Shown one piece after another: positions 43,953-52,228 of a DNA stretch of 64,000 nucleotides. Under the pieces are notes generated by a model. That model did not search any database. It saw only the letters and a list, made by a program, of their open reading frames with translations, and was not told the origin of the DNA. The number at the start of each line of letters is the position of its first letter. Within the stretch, counting starts at the first letter, position 1. The translations under genes were made by a program, and so were the position numbers. This DNA is from Pseudomonas sp. P818 (GTDB lineage Bacteria > Pseudomonadota > Gammaproteobacteria > Pseudomonadales > Pseudomonadaceae): NCBI RefSeq assembly GCF_000418555.1, contig NZ_ATKM01000024.1:1-64000 (forward strand). Direction: 5' to 3'.

Positions 43953-45615
43953 GCAGGACAACGCCATCCCGCAGACCCTGCAGCAACGCCTGCAGCAGCT
44001 CGGCCAGCAATTCACCGAACGCCTGCGCCAGGAGTTGCCGGAGCTGATGCAACAGGGCGAGCGACTGCTGCAGACCCGCGACGGGCAGCGCGACCAGCTG
44101 CTGCAGACACTGCGTGACCAATTGCACCGCCTCGCCGGCAGCGCCGGCACCTTCGGCTTCACCCAGCTGGGCCAGCAGGCCCGCGAGCTGGAACAACAGG
44201 CCGAACGCTGGCTGGATCAGCAGCAGCGTCTGGAGCAGGACCTCGACTCCTTCGTCAGCGCCCTGCAACAGCTTGGCGACCAGTCCGATGCCGGCAACAG
44301 CCAGAGCGAACAGCAGCAAACGGCCAGGCCGGCGGCACGCGCCGAGGGCGATACCCGCCTCATCTACATCCTCGAAGACGAAATGGCCGTCGGCGAGAAC
44401 ATGCGCCTGACGCTGAGCAACTTTGGCTATCGTGCCGCGCACTTCCGCACGACAAGCGATCTGGACGCTGCCCTGCAGCAGCAACTGCCGGACGCCCTGA
44501 TCGTCGATGTCAATCTGGCCGGCGAGGAGTGCAGCGGCCTGGATTACGCCGCACGCCTGCAACAGAGCCTGGAAATACCCCTGCCGCTGCTGGTGCTGAC
44601 CCACCAGCATGACTTCGCCACCCAGTTGCAGGCGGTGCGTGCCGGCGCACTGGGTTTCTTCACCAAACCGGTTGACATCCCGCAGCTGGAAAGCCGCCTG
44701 GAGCGCTGCTTCGCCCAACAGAGCGGCGAGCCCTACCGGGTGCTGATCGTCGACGATGACCGTGACCTGGCCAGCCGCTACAGCCTGGTGCTGCGCGACG
44801 CCGGCATGCTGGTGGAAATCCTGCAGGACCCGGCGCAGATCTTCGAGCATCTGCGCAATTTCAACCCTGAAGTGGTGCTGCTCGACGTCAACATGCCGCA
44901 CTGCACCGGCCCCGAACTGGCGCAGATCATTCGCTGCAATGACGACTGGCTACGCATCCCGATCATCTACCTGTCGGCGGAAACCGACATCGCCAAGCAG
45001 ATGAATGCGCTGATCAAGGCCGGTGACGATTTCGTCACCAAGCCGATATCCGACAACGCACTGGTCGCCGCCGTGTTTTCTCGCGCGCAGCGCGCCCGCC
45101 TGCTGTCCGACGCCCTGTCACGCGACAGCCTGACCGGTCTGCTCAAGCATGGCGACATCAAGGAGCAGGTGGCGATCGAGCTGGAGCGCGCGCTGCGCAC
45201 GGGTGACCGTGCCAGCGTGGTGATGCTGGATATCGATCACTTCAAGCGGGTCAATGACGAACATGGCCACGCGGCCGGCGACAACGTCATCCGCGCCCTG
45301 GCCAACCTGCTGCGCCAGCGCCTGCGCCGGATCGACAGCCTGGGCCGCTATGGCGGCGAGGAGTTTCTCGCGGTGCTGCCGGACTGCGCGCCGCAGCAGG
45401 CCAAACAGATCGTCGACGAGATTCGCGAACGCTTCGCCGAGCTGCGCTTCATCGCCGATGGCGGCGAGTTCTCCTGCACCTTGAGCGCCGGTGTCGCCGG
45501 CACCGATTTGCACAGCCAGGCCGAACAGCTGCGCGAGCGTGCCGACAAGGCGCTGTATGCGGCCAAGCACGGTGGCCGCAATCAGGTACAGGTGGCGGAA
45601 GAGCATCGCGGCTGA
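43945..45615 (+). CDS. HPT-REC-REC-GGDEF protein (phosphorelay diguanylate cyclase)
   Basis: The 556-residue protein is soluble. The N-terminal helical bundle contains H61 in LHRLAGSAGTFGF, the phosphotransfer motif. Two receivers follow: about 133-250 with D188 (IVDVNLAG) and about 255-375 with D314 (LLDVNMPH). The GGDEF domain has an intact active site GGEEF (470-474) preceded by RRID, an RxxD inhibitory site. Phosphotransfer, reception and c-di-GMP synthesis are thus in one chain, the natural output of the three upstream kinases. Its stop codon lies inside the left arm of a 23-bp inverted repeat. Confidence 0.93.
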   Translation: MDKQDNAIPQTLQQRLQQLGQQFTERLRQELPELMQQGERLLQTRDGQRDQLLQTLRDQLHRLAGSAGTFGFTQLGQQARELEQQAERWLDQQQRLEQDLDSFVSALQQLGDQSDAGNSQSEQQQTARPAARAEGDTRLIYILEDEMAVGENMRLTLSNFGYRAAHFRTTSDLDAALQQQLPDALIVDVNLAGEECSGLDYAARLQQSLEIPLPLLVLTHQHDFATQLQAVRAGALGFFTKPVDIPQLESRLERCFAQQSGEPYRVLIVDDDRDLASRYSLVLRDAGMLVEILQDPAQIFEHLRNFNPEVVLLDVNMPHCTGPELAQIIRCNDDWLRIPIIYLSAETDIAKQMNALIKAGDDFVTKPISDNALVAAVFSRAQRARLLSDALSRDSLTGLLKHGDIKEQVAIELERALRTGDRASVVMLDIDHFKRVNDEHGHAAGDNVIRALANLLRQRLRRIDSLGRYGGEEFLAVLPDCAPQQAKQIVDEIRERFAELRFIADGGEFSCTLSAGVAGTDLHSQAEQLRERADKALYAAKHGGRNQVQVAEEHRG

Positions 45616-45660
45616 AGCCGCTCCTACACCTAACCCCGTAGGAGCGGCTTCAGCCGCGAT
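45605..45660. repeat. REP-type inverted repeat (23-bp arms) at the end of the signalling operon
   Basis: Positions 45605-45627 and 45638-45660 are exact inverted copies of 23 bp around a 10-base loop. The core GCGGCTGAAGCCGC recurs with variation at 48729-48794. The stop codon of the GGDEF gene (45613-45615) is inside the left arm. It likely serves as a transcription end and mRNA shield for both converging operons. Confidence 0.93.
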
Positions 45661-45706
45661 AGGTCATAAAACTACAGCGGAGCGTCACCCACCAACGCCA
45701 CCCTGA

Positions 45707-46534
45707 TCAAACCTCGGCGCGCTGCATCAGCACGCGCTGACGCCACTCCATGAAGGTCTTGAGGAACAGCGTGAGCAAGGCCATGCAGGCTAGCAGCCCG
45801 GCGGCAGTGAAGGCCGCTGCCGGCTTGTAGTCGTTGTTTAGCTGATCGACCAGCAGCGGCAGGGTCAGGGTCTGGTTGATGATGGTGCCGGACACCACAG
45901 ACACCGCACCGAACTCGCCCACCGCACGGGCATTGGTGACTACCACGCCATACAGCAGTGCCCACTTGATCTTCGGCAGGCTGATGCGGCGGAAGATCTG
46001 CCAGCCGCTGGCGCCCAGGCACATGGCGGCGGTTTCCTCGTCCTGCCCCTGCGCCTGCATCACCGGAATCAGGATGCGCGCCACGTAGGGCGCGGTGACG
46101 AACACCGTGACCATGACGATGCCCGGCCAGGCGAACATCAGTTGCAGGCCCTGATCGTAGAACCAGCGGCCGATGAAGCTTTCCAGCCCATACACCACCA
46201 GATAGCAGAGGCCGGCGACCACCGGCGACACCGCGTAGGGAATGTCGATCAGCGTGGTCAGCAGTTTGCGCCCACGGAAGTCGTAGTGGGTCACGCACCA
46301 CGCCAGGCAGATGCCGAAGCACAGGTTCAGCGGCACGGTGATCACCGCCACCAGCAGGGTCAGGCCGATGGCATGGCGCATGTAGTCTTCGTTGAGGTTG
46401 CTCCACAGCAGGTCGAGCCCGCCGGCCAGGGCCTTGGTGAAGATCAGCGCCAGCGGCACCAGCAGAATCAGTGCGACCACCAGCAGACCGAGTATTACCA
46501 GCGCCCACTGGCGCCAATCTTGAGGCTTTTTCAT
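45707..46534 (-). CDS. cysW: Sulfate/thiosulfate ABC transporter permease CysW
   Basis: The protein has 275 residues from the ATG at 46534, which overlaps the cysT stop as ATGA; an in-frame ATG at 46552 is also possible. It is a polytopic permease with GICLAWCVTHYDFRGRKLLTT, YAVSPVVAGLCY and the coupling loop EETAAMCLGASGWQIFRRISLP (in pieces), all typical of CysW. It pairs with CysT to import sulfate. Unusually, no cysA ATPase gene follows: the next gene is the converging GGDEF gene. Confidence 0.93.
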   Translation of the reverse strand: MKKPQDWRQWALVILGLLVVALILLVPLALIFTKALAGGLDLLWSNLNEDYMRHAIGLTLLVAVITVPLNLCFGICLAWCVTHYDFRGRKLLTTLIDIPYAVSPVVAGLCYLVVYGLESFIGRWFYDQGLQLMFAWPGIVMVTVFVTAPYVARILIPVMQAQGQDEETAAMCLGASGWQIFRRISLPKIKWALLYGVVVTNARAVGEFGAVSVVSGTIINQTLTLPLLVDQLNNDYKPAAAFTAAGLLACMALLTLFLKTFMEWRQRVLMQRAEV

Positions 46535-47370
46535 CGACCTTGCCGTTGCCATGCGAACAGACGCCCCTGCACGACCTGCAGGAGGAACAGAAGAGCCAGC
46601 GATGCGAGCAGAATCACCGAAGCGATGGCTGCCGCCGCCGGGTAATTGAATTCCTGCAGACGGACGAAAATCATCAGCGAGCTGACTTCCGTCTTATAGG
46701 GAATGTTGCCGGCGATCATGATCACCGCGCCGAACTCACCAAGGCTGCGGATGAACGCCTGCGAGCCGCCGGTAACCAGCGCTGGCGCCAGGGTTGGCAG
46801 GATCACCTTGGCGAAGGTCTGCATACGGCTGGCGCCCAGCGTGCGTGCGGCCTCTTCGTATTCCGAGCCGAGATCCTGCAGCACCGGCTGCACCGTACGC
46901 ACCACGAAGGGAATGCTGGTGAAGACCATGGCCACGACGATACCGGCATAGGCGTAGGCCACCTTGAAGCCCAGCCACTGGCCGATCCAGCCATTGGGCA
47001 CCAGCAGCGCGGCGAGGGTCAGGCCCGCCACGGACGTGGGCAAGGCGAAAGGCAGATCGACCAGCGCATCGACGATGCGCCGGCCGGGGAAGTCGTAGCG
47101 GGTGATGATCCAGGCCAGCAGCAGGCCCAGCACCAGCACCGCCAGGGTCGAGTAGAACGCCGCGGAGACGGTCACCTTGTAGCTCTGCACCACGCGCGGA
47201 TCGCTGATGGCGAACCAGTACTGCGCCCAGGTCATGTCGCTGACGTACAAAAGCAGCGCCGACAGCGGCAGCAGGATCACCAGGGAGAGATACAGCACGC
47301 TGACGCCGAAGCTCAGGCCGAAGCCCGGCAGCAGCGGAGTCTGCAGGAAGAACAGCGTCGGTTTACTCAC
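46531..47370 (-). CDS. cysT: Sulfate/thiosulfate ABC transporter permease CysT
   Basis: I call the GTG at 47370 as start (279 residues, VSKPTLFFLQTPLLPGFGLS). The longer frame from 47445 would be translated through two hairpins and has an unlikely N-terminus. DFPGRRIVDALVDLPFALPT and the coupling loop EYEEAARTLGASRMQTFAKVILP (in pieces) match CysT/CysU. It forms the membrane channel with CysW. The gene follows sbp with a 115-base gap that holds two stable hairpins. Confidence 0.9.
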   Translation of the reverse strand: MSKPTLFFLQTPLLPGFGLSFGVSVLYLSLVILLPLSALLLYVSDMTWAQYWFAISDPRVVQSYKVTVSAAFYSTLAVLVLGLLLAWIITRYDFPGRRIVDALVDLPFALPTSVAGLTLAALLVPNGWIGQWLGFKVAYAYAGIVVAMVFTSIPFVVRTVQPVLQDLGSEYEEAARTLGASRMQTFAKVILPTLAPALVTGGSQAFIRSLGEFGAVIMIAGNIPYKTEVSSLMIFVRLQEFNYPAAAAIASVILLASLALLFLLQVVQGRLFAWQRQGR

Positions 47371-47396
47371 GAAAAAGCTCGGCTCTACAAATGCAG

Positions 47397-47466
47397 TTGG
47401 CCGCCAATAAGGCGGCCAATTGACCATTACGATGCTCGCATTCATGGCTGGCGGGTTGCACCCGCC
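47397..47466 (-). repeat. Two hairpins between sbp and cysT
   Basis: TTGGCCGCC (47397-47405) and GGCGGCCAA (47411-47419) form a 9-bp stem with a 5-base loop. GGCGGGT and ACCCGCC (47450-47466) form a second one with a 3-base loop. Neither has a following T-tract. They could stabilise sbp mRNA or slow transcription into cysT, letting the binding protein outnumber the permease. Confidence 0.7.
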
Positions 47467-47485
47467 CTACGCCAGACCGTCGCTG

Positions 47486-48502
47486 TCAGCGACCCTCTGC
47501 GAGAAGCTGGTCGAGGATACCACCGTTGTCGAAGTGCTTGGCGGTGATCTCGTCCCAGCTGCCCAACACCTCGGTCGGGTTGATCAGACGCACCGGAGCG
47601 AACTGCGCCTTGGTCGCCTCGACCACTTCCGGGTTATGCACGCGGTAGTTGTAGCGGGTCAGCAGCTGCTGGATGTCCTTGCTGTACTGGAAGTCGAGGA
47701 AGGCCTTGGCCTGCTCGCGGGTGCCGCGCTCGTCGGCCACCTTGTCGACGATGGCCACCGGGAACTCGGCCAGTACGCTGACTTCCGGCACCACGATTTC
47801 CAGCTTGGCGGACTTGAACTCGTCACCCTTGGCGATGTTGATCACTTCCGATTCGAAGGTCAGCAGCACGTCGCCCTGGCCGTTCTGAGCGAAGGCCACG
47901 GTGGCGCCACGGCCGCCGGTGGGGAAGTTCTCGACGTTCTTCAGCACCTTGCCGACGAAGGCCTTGACCTTGTCCTGGTCACCGTTGAATTTCTCGTTGG
48001 CGAACAGCCAGGCGCCCAGGTAGCTGTAGCGGGCGTTGCCGGAGGTTTTCGGGTTGGGGAATACCAGCTTCACATCATCGCGAATCAGGTCGTCCCAGCT
48101 CTTGATGTTCTTCGGGTTGCCTTCGCGCACCAGGAAGGCGGTGGTGCTGTAGTACGGCGAGCTGTTGTTGGGGAACTGCTCGGCCCAGTCCTTACGCAGC
48201 AGGCCGCGCTTGGCCAGGATGTCCACGTCGGTCACCTGGTTGAAGGTGACCACGTCGACCTTCTTGCCCTGGATGATGTCCTGCGCCTGACGCGAGGTAC
48301 CGGCGAACGACTGGATGATCTTCACTTCCTTGCCGCTCTGCTGTTTCCAGTGCTCGACGAACAGCGGGTTGATCTCGCCGAACAGCTCGCGGGCGATGTC
48401 GTAGGAGGCGTTGTGGAATGGCGTATCGGCCGCAGCATGGCTCAGCGAGCCAGTCAGCAGGGTGGCGCTGGCCACGGTGGCCAAAACGATCTTCTTCAGC
48501 AT
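47486..48502 (-). CDS. sbp: Sulfate-binding periplasmic protein
   Basis: The 338-residue protein has a signal peptide (about 1-25). The mature chain shows the Sbp/CysP blocks: NASYDIARELFGEINPLF, SFAGTSRQAQDIIQG, VVTFNQVTDVD and PNPKTSGNARYSYLGAW. It binds sulfate for CysTW. It is the first gene of the minus-strand sulfate operon, and the AT-rich stretch upstream (about 48550-48620) is a plausible CysB-regulated promoter. Confidence 0.95.
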   Translation of the reverse strand: MLKKIVLATVASATLLTGSLSHAAADTPFHNASYDIARELFGEINPLFVEHWKQQSGKEVKIIQSFAGTSRQAQDIIQGKKVDVVTFNQVTDVDILAKRGLLRKDWAEQFPNNSSPYYSTTAFLVREGNPKNIKSWDDLIRDDVKLVFPNPKTSGNARYSYLGAWLFANEKFNGDQDKVKAFVGKVLKNVENFPTGGRGATVAFAQNGQGDVLLTFESEVINIAKGDEFKSAKLEIVVPEVSVLAEFPVAIVDKVADERGTREQAKAFLDFQYSKDIQQLLTRYNYRVHNPEVVEATKAQFAPVRLINPTEVLGSWDEITAKHFDNGGILDQLLAEGR

Positions 48503-48845
48503 CTATGGCGTCCTTCTTATCGAGAGAGGAGCCTGCAGGCAGGCTATTTGATGGCGCGATTTTGCAGAAAAAACATATAGCTGAAAAATATCTTTTTATT
48601 TTCCTCTTATAACCAGTCTCTCTTTACCTTTGAGAACGCCATGCAGCCCTCGCATCCGAAGGCTGCTCAGGCAACCACCCTTAGAACCTGTTCACGATCT
48701 TTATGTGCCTGAAGCGTTCGCTGAGCATGTAGGAGGGGCTTCAGCTCCGAGCTTTATTGGGGCGCAAAGAGCTCGCGGCTAAAGCCGCTCCTACAAGATC
48801 GCAAGCGGCTTATTTCGCCAATTGGCTGAAATCATGAAAAGGCTC
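48503..48845. other. Intergenic region with the sbp promoter and a REP element
   Basis: No gene is seen in these 343 bases. The part near 48550-48620 is very AT-rich (AAAAAATATCTTTTTATTTT-like) and should contain the sbp promoter; sulfur-control (CysB) sites are often AT-rich. The centre holds a REP-like inverted repeat (48729-48794). The right end is the 3' side of the ssu operon. Confidence 0.5.
48729..48794. repeat. REP-like imperfect inverted repeat
   Basis: Arms at 48729-48752 (GTAGGAGGGGCTTCAGC...) and 48771-48794 (...GCTAAAGCCGCTCCTAC) are inverted with a few mismatches and an 18-base loop. They share the core of the 45605 element. The repeat lies between the 3' end of the ssu operon and the sbp promoter. 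Confidence 0.8.
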
Positions 48846-49061
48846 TTACAGCTTGGCGATGGATACTTCGGTGGATTTGACGAAGGCGATCACTTCGCTG
48901 CCCACCTGCAGTTCCAGCTCACGCACGGAACGGGTGGTGATCACCGAGGTGACGATGCCGGCGGCGGTCTGCACATCGATTTCCGAGAGCACGTCGCCGA
49001 CGACGATCTCCTTGATGGTGCCCTTGAACTGGTTGCGCACGTTGATGGCTTTGATGGTCAT
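48846..49061 (-). CDS. ssuF: Molybdopterin-binding (TOBE/Mop) protein SsuF
   Basis: The 71-residue single TOBE domain protein reads MTIKAINVRNQFKGTIKEIV and includes the VLSEIDVQTAAGIVTSVIT and VGSEVIAFVKSTEVSI blocks of Mop proteins. Small Mop proteins bind molybdate or other oxyanions. It is the last gene of the ssuEADCB unit. The ssuEADCBF operon of P. putida, where SsuF was needed for organosulfonate use, has the same final gene. A REP pair separates it from ssuB. Confidence 0.9.
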   Translation of the reverse strand: MTIKAINVRNQFKGTIKEIVVGDVLSEIDVQTAAGIVTSVITTRSVRELELQVGSEVIAFVKSTEVSIAKL

Positions 49062-49087
49062 GGTGTTTCTCCTGATGGTCCAGTGAT

Positions 49088-49140
49088 GTAGCCCGGATGC
49101 AATCCGGGAAATTCTTGAGCAGCCCGGATTGCATCCGGGT
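49088..49140. repeat. REP pair between ssuB and ssuF
   Basis: Two copies of the palindrome CCCGGATgcaATCCGGG, in opposite orientation (49088-49109 with the GTAG prefix, and 49121-49140), are separated by about 11 bases. The same unit recurs at 50774, 52168 and 59084. Confidence 0.92.
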
Positions 49141-49147
49141 CACGGTG

Positions 49148-49948
49148 TCAAAGCGCCCAACGCAATTGCGTGGGCAGGGGTGATACGGGTTCGGCAACTG
49201 CCGGCAACTCCGGCTGCGCCAGCACCCGATCGAGCACCCGCGCTTCCAGTGCCGCCAGCAGCGGCGAGCCATGCGGACGCGGGCGTACCAGTTGCACATC
49301 GAGATCGAGGCCGATCTGGCCGTCCTCGATCAGGATCACCCGATCGGCCACGGCCACCGCCTCGGCGACGTCGTGAGTGACCAGCAGCACGGTGAAGCCA
49401 TGCTGCTGCCACAGGCGCTCGATCAGTTGCTGCATCTCGATGCGGGTCAAGGCATCCAGTGCACCCAGCGGCTCGTCGAGCAGCAGCAGGCGCGGTCGAT
49501 GGATCAGCGCCCGGGCCAGGGCCACGCGCTGCTTCTGCCCGCCGGACAGCGCCGCCGGCCACTCACCTGCGCGATCAGCCAGGCCGACCGCGGCCAGCGC
49601 TTCCTCGGCCTGCTGGCGCCAGTTGCCGGAAAGGCCCAGGCCGACGTTGTCGATCACCCGCTTCCAGGGCAGCAGACGCGAGTCCTGGAACATCAGGCGG
49701 ATGTCCTCGCGCACCGCGTTGAGCGAACCACTGCCGGCCAGCAGCTGGCCGCCGCTGGGCTGATCCAGCCCGGCCAGCAGGCGCAGCAGGGTGCTCTTGC
49801 CGCAGCCGCTGCGGCCGACCACGGCGACGAACTGGCCGGCCGGGATATGCAGGTCGATGCCCTTGAGCACCTGGCGCTCGCCGAAGGCTTTCTCGATTTT
49901 CTCGATGGCAAGGGGGATGCCCTGCCGAATGCTGTGCAGTGCAGTCAT
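49148..49948 (-). CDS. ssuB: Aliphatic sulfonate ABC transporter ATP-binding protein SsuB
   Basis: The 266-residue ATPase starts at the ATG at 49948 (MTALHSIRQG), which overlaps the ssuC stop; a much longer in-frame extension inside ssuC is not real. Walker A GRSGCGKST (45-53), the Q-loop FQDSRLLPWKRV, signature LSGGQKQR, Walker B LLLLDEPLGALD and switch histidine VTHD are all present. It energises sulfonate uptake with SsuC and SsuA. Confidence 0.95.
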   Translation of the reverse strand: MTALHSIRQGIPLAIEKIEKAFGERQVLKGIDLHIPAGQFVAVVGRSGCGKSTLLRLLAGLDQPSGGQLLAGSGSLNAVREDIRLMFQDSRLLPWKRVIDNVGLGLSGNWRQQAEEALAAVGLADRAGEWPAALSGGQKQRVALARALIHRPRLLLLDEPLGALDALTRIEMQQLIERLWQQHGFTVLLVTHDVAEAVAVADRVILIEDGQIGLDLDVQLVRPRPHGSPLLAALEARVLDRVLAQPELPAVAEPVSPLPTQLRWAL

Positions 49949-50739
49949 CGGCCACCTGCCTTGGCCTGGTAGGCCGGGTGCCAGCGCAGCCATACGCGCT
50001 CCAGCCCCCTGGCCGCAACGTCGGCCAGCTTGCCGAGCACCGCATAGAGCAGGATCGCCAGCACCACCACGTCGGTCTGCAGGAACTCGCGGGCATTCAT
50101 CGCCAGGTAGCCGATGCCGCTGCTGGCAGAGATGGTTTCCGCCACGATCAGGGTGAGCCACATGAAGCCGAGGGCGAAGCGCACGCCGACCAGGATCGAC
50201 GGCAGCGCGCCGGGCAGGATCACCTGGCGGAACAGCGAGAAGCCGGACAGGCCATAGCTGCGCGCCATCTCCACCAGCGCCGGGTCGACGTTGCGGATGC
50301 CGTGGTAGGTGTTGAGGTAGATGGGGAACAGGGTGCCGAGCGCGACCAGGAACACCTTGGCCGCCTCGTCGATACCGAACCAGAGGATCACCAGCGGGAT
50401 CAGCGCCAGGTGCGGCACGTTGCGGATCATCTGCACCGAGCTGTCGAGAAAGCGCTCGCCCCACTTCGACAGGCCGGTGATAAAGCCCAGCAGCAGGCCG
50501 ATGCCGCCACCGATGGCGAAACCGATGCTGGCGCGCTGGCCGCTGATCGCCAGGTGCTGCCAGATTTCCCCGGAGGCCAGCAGTTCCCAGCCGGCAGCCA
50601 GCACCGCGCTGGGTGCCGGCAGAATGCGGCTGGACAACCAGCCGCTGGCCACCGCCAGCTGCCAGGCGGCCAGCAGCCCCAGCGGCAAGGCCCAGGGCGC
50701 GGCGCGCAGGGCCAGTTTGTTAAGGGTCGTGTTGCTCAT
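49945..50739 (-). CDS. ssuC: Aliphatic sulfonate ABC transporter permease SsuC
   Basis: The 264-residue permease has the BPD-type fold with about six helices. The N-terminus APWALPLGLLAAWQL and the coupling loop near EMARSYGLSGFSLFRQVILP (in pieces) with LPSILVGVRFALGFMWL are family hallmarks. It overlaps ssuB by 4 bases. A 249-base gap rich in repeats separates it from ssuD. Confidence 0.94.
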   Translation of the reverse strand: MSNTTLNKLALRAAPWALPLGLLAAWQLAVASGWLSSRILPAPSAVLAAGWELLASGEIWQHLAISGQRASIGFAIGGGIGLLLGFITGLSKWGERFLDSSVQMIRNVPHLALIPLVILWFGIDEAAKVFLVALGTLFPIYLNTYHGIRNVDPALVEMARSYGLSGFSLFRQVILPGALPSILVGVRFALGFMWLTLIVAETISASSGIGYLAMNAREFLQTDVVVLAILLYAVLGKLADVAARGLERVWLRWHPAYQAKAGGR

Positions 50740-50773
50740 GGTTGCCTCGAAAACCTTTGTAGCGTCTGTATTC

Positions 50774-50935
50774 CCCGGATTGCATCCGGGCTACGGACTG
50801 ATAAAAGCGCCCTCTCCCCCAGCCCCTCTCCCATAAATGGGAGAGGGGAGCCAACCGAGTCGCTGAACTAGACAGCACCGCCGGTCAGCTCCCTCGCCCC
50901 TCCGGGGAGAGGGTTGGGGAGAGGGGGGGCTGGCG
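50774..50935. repeat. REP unit and CCCTCTCCC-type repeats between ssuD and ssuC
   Basis: One REP unit lies at 50774-50794. It is followed by a second repeat family with the theme CCCTCTCCC...GGGAGAGGG at about 50809-50852 and in inverted form at about 50890-50935. The same second family appears between kdpC and kdpB at 59113-59291. Confidence 0.8.
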
Positions 50936-50988
50936 CCCGGACCTCCCGAAATGCATCCGATGACCGCCGTGGGCGACCGGGATGCTTT

Positions 50989-52137
50989 TCAGCTCGCCGC
51001 AGCCGCCTTCGGCAGAATGTCGCTGGAGATCATTTCGCCGAACGGGCTGACATAGCCGCGACTCTCCGGACGCGCAGGCGCGGCCACATCCAGGTGCGGG
51101 AACAGCAGCTCGGCGACGCGGTACGACTCCTCCAGATGCGGGTAGCCGGAAAAGATGAAGGTGTCGATGCCAAGCTCCGCGTACTCCCTGACCCGCGCCG
51201 CCACGGTCGGGCCATCGCCGACCAGCGCGGTACCGGCGCCGCCGCGCACCAGGCCGACACCGGCCCAGAGGTTCGGCGACACTTCCAGGTTGTCGGTCTT
51301 GCCGCCGTGCAGGGCGGCCATGCGCTGCTGGCCGACCGAGTCGAAGCGCGCCAGCGAGGCCTGGGCGCGGTCGATGGTGTCCTGGTCCAGATGGCTGATC
51401 AGGCGATCCGCCGCAGCCCAGGCCTCCTCATTGGTCTCGCGCACGATCACGTGCAGACGAATGCCGAAGCGCACTTCTCGCCCCTGCTTGGCCGCCTTCT
51501 CACGCACCTGGGCGATCTTCTCGGCCACCGCAGCCGGCGGCTCGCCCCAGGTCAGGTACAGCTCGACCTGCTCGGCGGCCAGATCCTGCGCCGCGTCGGA
51601 CGACCCACCGAAATACAGCGGCGGACGCGGCTGCTGGATCGGCGGGTAGAGCAGCTTGGCGCCCTTCACCTGGATGTGCTTGCCGTCGTAGTCGACGGTT
51701 TCGCCCTCCAGTACTCGGCGCCAGATACGGGTGAATTCGACGGACGCCTCGTAACGCTCAGCGTGCGATAGGTGCAGGCCGTCGCCGGCCAGCTCGTCCG
51801 GATCGCCCCCGGTCACCAGGTTGAACAGCGCGCGGCCGTTGGACAAGCGATCCAGGGTCGCCGCCTGGCGCGCGGCCACGGTCGGCGAAATGATCCCCGG
51901 GCGCAGCGCGACGAGAAACTTCAGGTTCTGCGTCACCGGGATCAGCGAGGCCGCCACCAGCCAGGAGTCCTCGCAGGAACGCCCGGTGGGGATCAGCACG
52001 CCGCCGTAGCCGAGGCGGTCGGCAGCCTGGGCGATCTGCGCCAGGTAGCCGTGGTCGACAGCGCGGGCGCCTTCGGCGGTGCCCAGGTACTTGCCATCAC
52101 CATGGGTAGGCAGGAACCAGAAGATATTGAGGCTCAT
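50989..52137 (-). CDS. ssuD: FMNH2-dependent alkanesulfonate monooxygenase SsuD
   Basis: The protein has 382 residues from the ATG at 52137 (MSLNIFWFLPTHGDGKYLG), which has AAAAGGAGA upstream; the longer frame from 52182 runs back into a REP element. It is a luciferase-like TIM-barrel monooxygenase. LRPGIISPTVAARQAATLDR, LFNLVTGGDPDELAGDG and LYFGGSSDAAQDLAAEQVE match SsuD. It cleaves alkanesulfonates to sulfite and aldehyde using FMNH2 from SsuE. Confidence 0.95.
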   Translation of the reverse strand: MSLNIFWFLPTHGDGKYLGTAEGARAVDHGYLAQIAQAADRLGYGGVLIPTGRSCEDSWLVAASLIPVTQNLKFLVALRPGIISPTVAARQAATLDRLSNGRALFNLVTGGDPDELAGDGLHLSHAERYEASVEFTRIWRRVLEGETVDYDGKHIQVKGAKLLYPPIQQPRPPLYFGGSSDAAQDLAAEQVELYLTWGEPPAAVAEKIAQVREKAAKQGREVRFGIRLHVIVRETNEEAWAAADRLISHLDQDTIDRAQASLARFDSVGQQRMAALHGGKTDNLEVSPNLWAGVGLVRGGAGTALVGDGPTVAARVREYAELGIDTFIFSGYPHLEESYRVAELLFPHLDVAAPARPESRGYVSPFGEMISSDILPKAAAAS

Positions 52138-52167
52138 GGAGTGGTCTCCTTTTGCGAAAGCGTTGAC

Positions 52168-52225
52168 GTAGCCCGGATGCAATCCGGGAGTACCGTGCAG
52201 CTATCCCGGATCGCATCCGGGCTAC
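52168..52225. repeat. REP pair between ssuA and ssuD
   Basis: GTAGCCCGGATGCAATCCGGG at 52168-52188 (first unit) and its inverted partner ending CGGGCTAC at 52225 flank a short spacer. This is the same REP family as at 49088. Confidence 0.93.
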
Positions 52226-52228
52226 GGG

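Noticed and set aside
45605..49140. Possible CRISPR array because of recurring palindromic repeats
   Set aside because: The copies are inverted pairs at gene ends, not regularly spaced direct repeats with unique spacers, and no cas gene is near.
49949..50464. Long N-terminal extension of SsuB into ssuC
   Set aside because: The extension reads as a shadow of ssuC. The true start (49948) overlaps the ssuC stop as ATGA and gives the normal SsuB length.
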